Shown here in pieces: positions 22,301-31,893 of a stretch of 64,000 nt of DNA. Position numbers and translations under genes: made by a program. Source of the stretch: Prostheceraeus crozeri (Eukaryota; Platyhelminthes; Polycladida; Euryleptidae); assembly GCA_907163375.1 (NCBI GenBank), contig CAJQUW010002158.1, forward strand, positions 62,001 to 126,000, in the 5' to 3' direction. Numbering within the stretch: position 1 is the first letter of the stretch; each line of letters begins with the position of its first letter. The notes beneath the pieces were generated by a model. That model was given only the letters and a program-made list of their open reading frames with translations. It was not told where the DNA came from and ran no database searches.

Positions 22301-23395
22301 GTACAGTAGTGCACAACTGTTTTTCCAAGCAGAAAATATACTATCTTAATTCGAGCAACGCATGCCTGTTTTTGTTATACACAGAATACCAAACGTGACC
22401 AAACATCTCCAAACCATTCATTCTTTGTAACGACGGAAACAGCATCAAGCATCAAAAACCAAAACAGGTCAATGTAGGTGGAAAGTACATCACATGTTGT
22501 ACGAACATGGGACAGTTCAATGTCTAAAATGGCTTGCAAAAGCAGTATCGCATTGTTCCATATTGTGTGAGCAAAAATGTCCAGGCTTGGTACGCTAAGG
22601 GTTAAACGAATTACACAGACGAATTGAAAAACTGCATCTCTTCTTTTAAAAGTGAGAATTATTCTGTGAACAATTTTTAAACATTTAAAATAGCCCTTAC
22701 TTTTTCATAGTGAGCTCCTTTGAAGAATCTCTTAAAATATTTTTCTTGATAACTTTTCGGCTTTAAAAGTTTGAAATACATTTATTTCCAAAATATTGAA
22801 TGGTGCAAGATAGACTTATCGGATTTCAAAAGCGCATTATTCAAAATCCACTGTTAGAGGACATGCAGTAATATTCATTAGTGAAGCTCATATTGTCGTT
22901 GTTGCGACAATGTCTCATGTGTTCGATACCTACTATGTGCATTTTTATCAATTTTCGTTTTTTCCATAAAGGTTTTATTAATGCTTATCCAGATCCTGTG
23001 TCAGAATTTCAGCGACTAACACAACTTAACACAAGGAAAAGTCATTTAAAATTTTCGTCCTTTTGCGGCAAGTAATAACGCACATGTGAATACGCTTTAA
23101 CAAGTAATATCGACAACATGCATTCATAGCATGGATTACACTCAATGTGTAGCCCCTTCCTGGATTCAATTTGTATTTGAAAATATCTTGTCGACAGTAG
23201 AAATATGTTGAACACCACTTGCTAAGATGGTTTCCATTTTCGATAACTATCGTAATCTAGAGACAGTTTTTTGCTTCTCCTGAAAAGATTGTTATTTGAC
23301 ACTTAGTAATAGGTAATAACCAACAACCTTGAAATCACATATGAGTCCTAATGTCCCGACAGCGACAACGACGATATCTATTTAAGCACACTCAC
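19334..23395. other. Intron sequence with no firmly recognised gene
   Basis: This interval lies between the piggyBac-like right end and the large exon starting at 23396. It holds scattered short frames, an AATTAATTTAATTAATT palindromic tract near 21450-21490, and one plus-strand frame at 20297-20650 listed separately. Nothing else could be supported. Confidence 0.5.
20297..20650 (+). CDS. Unrecognised 117-codon open frame
   Basis: It encodes a soluble-looking protein with a balanced composition (HDLNLLTVYVQCGVNDLVRH near the C-terminus). I recognise no family. Its composition is more protein-like than the surrounding chance frames, but there is no paralogue in the window, no clear splice context and no transposon end nearby. 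It lies on the strand opposite to the host-like gene whose intron it occupies. It could be an exon of a nested gene, a transposon relic or chance. Confidence 0.2.
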   Translation: MYWMLERRGEMCLPLACVIGQSHALRKESCIREHMLYRFHIEDGTSAKWKLPIFDSRSLRDEFIKWKYYSHRSSPHDLNLLTVYVQCGVNDLVRHNSGLTLQFVKWKMDLLVPRDQF

Positions 23396-24304
23396 CTTTG
23401 AAGATAACTGGAGAGTCAACGATTAGTACTAATGATTGCAGCCGGCAGCATTGTGTCTGCAATGTTTGGTAAGATTCTTCCGCGCTCCAAAATCTTCTAT
23501 TACATCCTTTGCATTTAAATTCGAGATATTCTAGACAACGCCGCTCAACGGTCATCTCACGCGATAATTGCATTATAAACTCTCGAAATTTTATCTTACA
23601 TGATCCTGCTGTCCACTTGATTTCCTTTCCATTTATATAAACCACTATCAGAGATCTGACCACTTCAACTGGCTGCTGCAGATTCTTGACTGCATCATCT
23701 GGACTAAGAAGGTGTCCCATACATTTGAAGGAGAAGCCATCTTTAACTGCAACTGAATCTTTTACAACCTGTTTCAACTGTTCAACTGTGGCATCACTCG
23801 ATACTGAAACTTTTGTAACTCTCCCATCCTCTAGAAGAACTGACACTGCACATTGACGCTGACGCTGACTGATGACTGCGTCACTGATCAATCGCGCTTG
23901 TCGAACAGTCTTCCGGAGATTCAACTGACGTCCGTTATATTCATATGAAGTTTGCGCACCTCCTGGAAGAATGTCACACAGTCTGTCCTCTGGTCTCACT
24001 TGGAGATGGTAGCATTGATTGGAAAACCAGACTACTATTCGTTCGATTCTCCTTGGAGCTGGGTGTGCAGAACTAGCAACTCTCACAGTCATCCGCATAC
24101 CATTTCCATTCTGACCAACCATTCTGAGCGTTGAATTTTCATCCAATCGTGCATCACTATCGACGGAGTAGAATTGAAAGTGACCAAATACGTTGCAGTC
24201 ATCTTTCCATCGCTTAACCAATTGGGCGATTGTAAGATCCGGAGATACCATAAACATTCTGTTCATGTCCAGTTTTTCACCTATGATAGTAATTGTCCAC
24301 ATTT
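23396..24304 (-). CDS. Multi-ubiquitin-like-domain gene, large exon with four beta-grasp-like segments
   Basis: A 909-bp exon from an acceptor (TTTTTCATTTTCAG) at 24305 to a consensus donor (AAAG|GTGAGT) at 23395. It is phase 1 at both ends and open throughout (302 full codons). Four ~70-residue segments follow one plan (strand, strand, helix with a T-x-x-Q/E-L-K pattern, strands, terminal hydrophobic strand): residues 1-78 (LTIAQLVKRW), 86-145 (weakest), 151-223 (ATVEQLKQVVKDSV, then SLIVVYI) and 224-297 (LQSLVLIVD). The third is the most ubiquitin-like. A CKGC pair sits in the fourth. There is no signal peptide or membrane segment. The initiator exon lies upstream and was not found. The phases fit 23396 to 7681 and 7415 to 4813, giving a protein of over 520 residues. 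Function unknown; a scaffold or ubiquitin-pathway adaptor is a guess. Confidence 0.6.
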
Positions 24305-26434
24305 CTGAAAATGAAAAAGGAAATAGCAAGTTCTCATGCTGACCATTTGTAACAACTATAGCATACTGAGGCACCATATTTGTTGTAATATCAATGCTTG
24401 ACCACGAAATTTGCTAGAATTTGTCATGAGCAAATAGAAAATAACTCAACTACAAAAATTGATGATAATCAAAAATGATCTTCGCCCCCTGGCTTAACTC
24501 TAAAGGCAATTCATTTAGACAATGGGAGAAAGTAAGAGCAGTATGTCTCTCATTTTGAAAACTCACAGTTCTAACTCCACAATCGATATAAGTTCTGATG
24601 CAGTCAGTACTTAACGATTTAAGCGTTGGACTTATAATCGACTTGAGAAATCGCAAGCCAAAGTTAAAATACCATATAAAAATGGCTAGAAGTTTTGCGC
24701 AATATATGCTGTTTTCAAAAGTAGATAATAAGTACAACAGCCTACTGTTGTACGTTTATTTTGCACATTAACCAGAGACGGCAGCTGTTCACACCCTCTA
24801 AGACCTGAGGTAGAGTGAACACCTTTTACAATGGATACATCCTGAAATTGACTTGAAGGCAGTAGGAAAGTTGATTTTCAGTAAAGCAATTGGCAATTAT
24901 GTTTAATTGCAACTGATCGATGTATTTTTGACTCTTAGGTGTCGTCCAGTCTTAATAAACATTTTTGCATATCATACGAAGGTGTGATGCTTTTGAAAGT
25001 CAGCAGCATTTGGAGAAGATAAGTTGTATTAGGTGAGTTCACGACGTTCGCTGTTATATGAGGCTTCAGACAGTTCATGGTAATGAAATTGATTTATTCC
25101 GTGCAGCAGTAGCCTCACATTTCTTCATTATTATAATAGTGTCCAGCCCAATCGGAGCCATGTGTATTGTAGCTTCAAACTCAGAAAACAGCTATGGAGA
25201 TCTCATACTAATCTATTGCTGCTGTACAAACACAATGAACAGTTTATTTTTGATGTCGAACTATGAGAAATTTGATGGCATTCATATATAGCAATGATTT
25301 ATGATGTTGATTAATTCTGAACAACACTTTATCCTTTTTCATTTCTCGGCCAAACAGTCAAGCGAGATCATGTGCGAAGACAATGTCGAACTATGAGAAA
25401 TTTGATGGCATTCATATATAGCAATGATTTATGATGTTGATTAATTCTGAACAACACTTTATCCTTTTTCATTTCTCGGCCAAACAGTCAAGCGAGATCA
25501 TGTGCGAAGACAAAGCATTAACATTTGCATTCTCGTAGCAAGTTGCACATATATGAGCATGATGCAAGCAATAAATAAGTGAATTTCACACGAAATGTTC
25601 CATCATGGATAAGAACGAAATCATATTTCACCTGATGACAAAATTATTTTGAGAAAACACTCTGTGAAACCTGAAGAGGATGCAATGGATCCTTTTGCTT
25701 GTCTGCCATGCTTCTACTTTTTCAATTGAAAAGAAGTATCACATGCAAATGAAGATATTACATGGGCATGAGCCGTTGATACGTGTATATCATCAAGATT
25801 CGGCTCGGGAGTTCACCGAACTAAAAGCTGCTATGATTGATTGAATTTATTTCATAGATTTTTAATTGGCTTATAAAATAGCCTAAATGCACACAAGTAT
25901 CATAGATAGGTAAATTAATAAAACGTTATGAAATCGTCTCCTAAATTTGTGCTGTCACTGTATTTGGTTGACAGTTTGAGATTAATTTTTAAGGCACCGA
26001 CAAGCTATCTGGCACAAATAGGCAACAATTAGCCATTTTGTGCTCAACGATTTAGAGTGCAGTCGTCACAGCTGGTATTATGCTCTGTGATGTTTAATAA
26101 CACTCACTAAACTTGAGCTTTGAACTTTGTTTTGTGTCACATGATGTCAGCACGACTTCAACTTCTCATAATCTCCCCGATTCTCATTAAAGATTCCACG
26201 TATGTTTGTTTGGAAATATAACGCCTACATATATTTGTTTTTTATTTTTTATTACTGCACGACCGTAGATATCATTCCTTTTTTCGGCTGGTGTACTTTA
26301 TCACTTAGATTTCGGAGCCCTACCAGGACTTAGTGAGGTCTAGTGCTAGCCTGATAATGTGGGCACTTCCCATCCAGGAGCGCTGCTTTTAACAAGCCAG
26401 GTTTATGATGTTTACATGGTATTTGTGACAGGTA
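24305..26434. other. No gene recognised upstream of the large exon
   Basis: Only short frames. The first exon of the multi-ubiquitin-like gene is expected here or further upstream, but I could not pick a donor in phase 1 with confidence. Contains the 130-bp tandem duplication at 25253-25512. Confidence 0.5.
25253..25512. repeat. Exact tandem duplication of a 130-bp unit
   Basis: Bases 25253-25382 are repeated without visible difference at 25383-25512 (both start ATGTCGAACTATGAG and end GTGCGAAGACA). The identity implies a very recent duplication or an assembly artefact. Confidence 0.9.
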
Positions 26435-27428
26435 CACTGTAAATCGCTGGATAACATATACCAAACATATACCAAAATCACATACAATTTGAAACTAACA
26501 TCTGATGCGAGGTTCTCGTATGCTTACAGAGATCTGGCATGTTTTCATACAGAATCTCACTTACTTTCGTATGTGATTGGTATGTAGCGATACGAACTAT
26601 TCTATCTGTGATTGGCTATTTTACACTGAAATACGAATTGTTGATATGCTACGAGACACGATGCAAATTCATCCTCATTCTCATGACTCTGGTATGCATT
26701 TTGGTATGTGTAGCTTTAAGTTGCATAGCAAATAAATATGTATTACATACTACTGTCAAATAACATTTTTCAGTAATACCAGACGTGAATACTTTTTGCT
26801 CGATAAAGTGATATTTAACTAGATGTTTTGTGAATTTAATGCTCCACGAGTATGTCGTCTTTGCTACTTGTCTAGAAACATTGACAGGACGTTTGGTTAG
26901 CTCCACTTTATTAGTCAAGTTGATTAGCATCAATTCATTCAGACGATATTTTTCGTGCAATCATGTTGACTTATATATCTCAAACATAACTATTTTTATG
27001 TTCATGAATTATAATGTGTTTTTATTTCGGATTGACAATATGCTTAATTTCAAAATTACATAATACATAATTGCTGATGGTTATTATTGAAATGCTGTTG
27101 ATTATGTTTGAAATGCCTTAGATTTACGTGTATCAAAATCGAATTCATTATTGGAAAGCATGACTCTTAAATGTCACTATCTCACTACTTGCAAAACAGT
27201 AGTAAAGATAGTGTGATCTTTATTGACGAAAGGTCTTAATATCCTTTGGACATGATTTATGCTTTCTTTTAACATTGTGCTTGTATGCCTTTAGTATGTA
27301 AAGCATACCACACTTGAAATAACCTACAAAAAGCATACAGATACATACCAAGAGAATACAGAAATATACCAAAAAAATACTTTAGTATGCATCCTTCGTA
27401 TGTGATTGTTATTGAGCGATTTACAGTG
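26435..27428. mobile_element. MITE family A, copy 2
   Basis: A 994-bp copy with ends CACTGTAAATCGCT / AGCGATTTACAGTG. The flanks are TA on the left and CA on the right, but CAGGTA occurs immediately outside both ends, so a 6-bp duplication is possible here. It lies at the downstream edge of the R2-like LINE relic, whose frame runs up to the insertion point. Confidence 0.85.
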
Positions 27429-27435
27429 CAGGTAT

Positions 27436-29010
27436 TCAGGACTTGATCTTGGACTGCAGTTATTAATGCCTCATTCTAGATTTTTAAGTTAATTTTCTTC
27501 AACCTCTCATAGCATGCTGCTTTAGATGTTATGCCTTTTATTTGTCTGTTGTACTGACCATGAGGTACCTTTTCATCCCACTTGAAAAGTCTTTCCTCGA
27601 TTGCCTTATTTTTCCTGTCATCTAGGGTCTCTGACTTAGGCTTCTACAGACCACCGTTCTTCACCACCACCAGCAGTGGATTGTCGTTACTTTCATTTAT
27701 ATAGTCTGTAAGGCTTCCGTTCTCTCCGCGATACCTTTCAAACCTCTACCTACCAGATCCCGCAGTGGATAGTGGCGATCAACGTCTGCTCTTGGGTGCA
27801 GTCCACCGCACATGTTCATGATCTTGCACGCTTTCCTGTTTAGTTTGCTTAACTATCTCTTCGTCTATTTTATTATTATTCCAGTGTAACTGATGACTGG
27901 GATTGCATACGTGTTAATGGCCTTGATCTTATTCATTCCATTTAATTTGGATTTCAGTGTTTTTTAGCCTCTTCTTGTATTCACTTTTTGCATTTCTTTT
28001 TGCTCAGTCATTGATAGTATCTTGTTGTTGAGGTATGCCCAGGTATTTGTAACCTTCGTCGCTCACATCTGGTACGGTCAATCCGTTAACATGAAACCCA
28101 TCGGTACGAACAATTTTTCCCCGTCGGATAATCAGGGGAATCGCAGTTCTCTATCCCGAACTTCATGTTGATGTCTTCACTGAATATTCGGACAGTATTG
28201 ATGGGAGAGTTTATGTCGTTCTCTGTCCTCCCATACAGTTTTAGGTCATTCCTATACAGCAGGTGATTGACGTGCTGATCTCCCTTCATAATATAGGACT
28301 GCTTTGCTTGATGCAGAATCTCACTAAATAGGTTTATGGCCAAGCAGAACAGAAGTGGGGATAGACTGAAGATAGACCCTTGAAGATTCCTCCTTTGACT
28401 TCCATTTCCCCGATAACTTCATTATTGTGAGTAAAGGTTGTTTCCATTGTGTCATCGACTTCTTGATCAATTCTTGAATACCTTTGCTAATTTTGTGCAT
28501 GTTGATGTATTTCAATATCCATGATTGCGGTATTGAATCAAACGCTTTTCGATAATCAATCCATACCATTGTTAAGTTAATGTTGCCCTTCTTGTTGTCA
28601 CTTGGTATTGTTCAATTGAATGGCTCCCTTTTGTTTTTATTGATGAACTTGTTGACTCTTAGATTGTCGTTTATCTTATTGACCATTATCCCTGTCAATA
28701 ATTTCCACATTGTAGGGAGACAAGTGATGGGTCTGAAATTGTCTGTCGTTGGTGGCCTGTCGTGACTTTTTCGCAAGAGCAACGTTCTTCCTTTTACCAT
28801 CCATTCTGGCAGCGTCTTCGGTTGATTTTGGATTATATTTAGGTAACTTGCAAGTCTAGAGTGTGGGCTGGGTATCTCTTTTATCTAGAATATTTGTACA
28901 TTGTCTGGACCTAGTGCTGTCCAATTGGCCATGCTTGAGAGCTTGTAATTCAAATCCTTATTCGAAACTGTAATGTTGCCTTGACTTTTAATTGTTTCAC
29001 ATTTCTATTC
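27436..29010 (-). pseudogene. R2/NeSL-like LINE reverse transcriptase relic
   Basis: The minus strand carries, in order and in several frames: MANWTALGPDNVQIF; a GRTLLLRKSHDRPP and NFRPITCLPTMWKLLTG block (RT motifs 1-2); WIDYRKAFDSIPQSWILKYI (motif A with its catalytic Asp); HVNHLLYRNDLKLY (motif C, where YRND replaces the usual YxDD); then MNMCGGLHPRADVDRHYPLR and RGLKGI. This order is typical of R2-like LINEs. The frame is broken several times, and the N-terminal zinc fingers and the endonuclease C-terminus are missing. The downstream end meets the family A MITE at 27428; a continuation beyond 26434 is uncertain. Confidence 0.8.
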
Positions 29011-29784
29011 TACGTTATGTAGCTACAGAATCCCCATATCCCCACAGGCAAAGGCTCTAATTTACATGCTATTTTTCTTCGTACAGCAAAACTGATGTCC
29101 AATATTTCAGTCTCAGAAGTATTTAGAACTTTATGCCATCCGGCAGCCGCCTTTGATGACCTGATTGTAAGACAAGGATATCCACTATAAATTACTTTCT
29201 GTCACCTGATCAACTCATGTGCATGGATGTAATTTCTATAACACAATCGAACTCAGACGAATGCATTTGTATTAGATTGACTCTTCAATGATTGTGGCCA
29301 GGGGCGACCGCACAAAAACAGTGTTAATTAAAGAGTTGCTAGAGATAAGGTGGTGTCAATACTTCTCTCTGCCTACTCTGCTCAATGTTGGAATAGGCTG
29401 CGCAGTGAAGTTACAACACTTAAGTCTCTGCGACTTTTCAAAAGATCAGCGAGAGACTTTTATGACTGATTATGCATGCACTGACTTTGTGTTTTCATTT
29501 TTTGTGTACAGTGGCTACTTTAAAGAAAAATCATGATCAAATCAGATCAAATGGGTGAATGATGCTGTTACATGTTAATGGCTGCATGCGGGAGGCAGCT
29601 TCTTAATTTTCGATTGCCGGAAGACCAGTTCTTCACTCCCATTTGTATTGCGAGTATAAATAAGTAAATGAAATCACATCACCCAACGGTTCGAGCTTCA
29701 AGTTCATCGACTGGGGCTATTAGATAAACCTTTAACATCCGCAGACGAGGCATTTACTGCAAATGCTTCTGTCTAGCGCCTATA

Positions 29785-30190
29785 CTATGCGTTCATGTTT
29801 ACGATTGATTTTCGGTTGGATTTTGTTAATGTAATACGCTTCAGAAACTCTGGTTCTAAGGGCATTACTTTGCTTGTCAATAATTTCAATAGTGAATAGA
29901 TTGATGCTGGCATTGTTGCAGTTGATACTTGGGTTCAAACTGCAGACACAGCATATACATTCTTCTTTTATATTTTTGTTGATACCGTGTCTTAGCTGTT
30001 TGCCTAGCCTGGAAATGATATTGACTGGTAATTCAAATTTTTTAGTAAGATTCTTTAATTTTTTAAAGGTGCTGCCGTTAATAAAATTGATATATAAGAT
30101 ACAAGCGAGAATCTTCTATATCTTTTTGTTGATTTTTATTTGTATTGGTCATTTTAGTTTTCAATGTGAAATACTCCCTCTTCCATACAA
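29785..30190 (-). pseudogene. Degraded Penelope-like C-terminal fragment
   Basis: The minus-strand reading gives CICCVCSLNPSINC, then FTIEIIDKQSNALRTRVSEA and YYINKIQPKINR, ending at a stop. The last part resembles the end of GIY-YIG endonuclease domains of Penelope-like elements (ExxxIxxxxPxLN). The GIY-YIG core itself is not seen. It abuts the outer edge of the inverted arm at 30252. Confidence 0.4.
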
Positions 30191-30689
30191 TTGCAATCAA
30201 TTAGTACTTCCAAAAGACCAATCTCGGGACGAATTTTTATTAAAGTTGCGAGCTTCCGAGCGCTTCGCTCGTCTTCAGGCAGGCAGAGGTAAAAGTGAAA
30301 TCAGAGGGCAGCGCCATTCAATCACATTGCCAAGAGTAAAATTCACTTCGACTACATGATATAATAGTTGACACAAAGACATTACTCAAGTGCTCTATAC
30401 AAAATTTCTATGTTATACATACTACTATCAAACTGAATAGTAGCATTAGAATTAAGTGAGAAATGAGAAAAAGTTACGGAAGCAAGAAAGTTTAATACTG
30501 ATGAAGTAGTCACTGTAGGATAGACTTCCATCTTTGATCCACCAAATATCCCTTATCACGATTGAATGTTTCATTGGTCATAATGTGCAGGCCTTCTTTG
30601 ATGATTCTCCTCTTCCAGTTTTCCTCGACATCAATAACTCGGAAGCTTTGAACGTTTGGCCTGTGATTCCCTGTATGATCTTCATGGAG

Positions 30690-31631
30690 GAATTCGAATC
30701 AATGGTTCTTAGTGGAAACAACATTGGAGTGCGAATGTGGAAGCGGTATGTGGACGACACATTGGCCATTGTGAAGAAAGGGACCGAAGAGGACGTTTTG
30801 AATCGATTGAACCAAAGCCATCCAAGTATTGTTTTCACTTGTGAGAAGGAGCTCAACGGGAGGATTCCTTTCCTTCACATAGAAGTGCAGCGAGAAGGAA
30901 GGCAGTTAAGAACGCAAGTATATCGGAAGCCAACTGCTACTCACCGATACCTGGATTTTGAATCCTCACATTGCAAGCAAGTAAAGTGGGGAGTGGTGTC
31001 GTGCCTCAGGAAGCGAACGGAAAGGGTGTTTAGTCGAGAAGAGGATTTGCAAGCAGAAAAGGAGAAGCTGTGTGATACCTTTGTCAAGAATGGATATCCT
31101 AGAAGACAGGTCAAGAGGCAGCTGTATTCAGTCAGAAGCCAACGTGAAGAGATAGAGGACAAGCGACCAATCTTGAGAATACCATATGTTCCAGGAATTC
31201 AGGTGAAAATTGAAGCGCTGGGTAGGAGACTGGATCTCAGAGTGCGATACTCGAAAGGAAGGAGCTTGGGAGACATGATCAGCAGGAAGAAGCTGGACAA
31301 GATTGATGGCTTGGATCGAGGTGGTGTCGTGTATAAGCAGGAGTGTGCGGAATGTGAGAAGGTGTACATCGGACAGACAGGAAGAAGAGCCAAGGATAGA
31401 AAGAAGGAGCATGAAGTGGACGTCAGGGATATTCGGCTCAGGTCCGCAATCAGTGAGCATTGTCATACAGGGAATCACAGGCCAAACTTTCAAAGCTTCC
31501 GAGTTATTGATGTCGAAGAAAACTGGAAGAGGAGAATCATCAAAGAAGGCCTGCACATTATGACCAATGAAACATTCAATCGTGATAAGGGATATTTGGT
31601 GGATCAAAGATGGAAGTCTATCCTACAGTGA
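30690..31631 (+). pseudogene. Penelope-like reverse transcriptase/GIY-YIG, 5'-truncated
   Basis: The frame is open from within the inverted arm (30534) to the stop at 31631; only residues from about 30690 on are genuine element protein (FMEEFESMVL then the YVDD box). The C-terminal ~100 residues form the GIY-YIG domain with the conserved VYIGQTGR core and a downstream Arg and Glu. The product would lack RT motifs 1 to 4 or so, hence no polymerase activity is expected. An apparent shared 'protein' on both strands near the ends comes from the inverted arms. Confidence 0.8.
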
Positions 31632-31862
31632 CTACTTCATCAGTATTAAACTTTCTTGCTTCCGTAACTTTTTCTCATTTTTCACTTAATTCTAATGCTA
31701 CTATTCAGTTTGATAGTAGTATGTATAACATAGAAATTTTGTATAGAGCACTTGAGTAATGTCTTTGTGTCAACTATTATATCATGTAGTCGAAGTGAAT
31801 TTTACTCTTGGCAATGTGATTGAATGGCGCTGCCCTCTGATTTCACTTTTACCTCTGCCTGC

Positions 31863-31889
31863 CTGAAGACGAGCGAAGCGCTCGGAAGC
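31863..31889 (+). ncRNA. Hammerhead-like motif at the outer edge of the Penelope arm
   Basis: CTGAAGA is followed by a perfect hairpin CGAGCG-AAG-CGCTCG and GAAGC. This matches the CUGANGA - stem II - GAAA layout of hammerhead ribozymes except for the last A of GAAA, which is G. The next bases (AAGC, or TCGC in the other arm) would allow a compensating G-C pair. No stem I partner is evident. The mirrored copy is at 30252-30278 on the minus strand. Hammerheads are known in Penelope-like terminal repeats; activity here is doubtful. Confidence 0.4.
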
Positions 31890-31893
31890 AAGC

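Larger units (their letters stand above)
30252..31889 (+). mobile_element. Penelope-like element with 427-bp inverted arms
   Basis: Bases 30252-30678 are a near-perfect reverse complement of 31463-31889. The central part encodes the 3' half of a Penelope reverse transcriptase (KRYVDDTLAIV, then NGRIPFLHIEV and VYRKPTATHRYLDF). After a linker comes a GIY-YIG nuclease (CAECEKVYIGQTGRR, then KEHEV). The upstream half of the polymerase is absent and is replaced by an inverted copy of the 3' end, a structure known for Penelope-like insertions. The element is therefore 5'-truncated and rearranged, although the retained frame is open. Both arms stop at the same hammerhead-like motif. Confidence 0.85.

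Noticed and set aside
29874-30359. 161-codon plus-strand hydrophobic frame
   Set aside because: Leu/Ile/Phe-rich translation of AT-rich DNA, antisense to a better-supported Penelope-like C-terminal fragment and crossing an arm boundary.
31128-31607. A 159-codon minus-strand frame over the Penelope-like gene
   Set aside because: It shares its first residues with the plus-strand frame only because of the 427-bp inverted arms; the rest is antisense to the RT/GIY-YIG gene.
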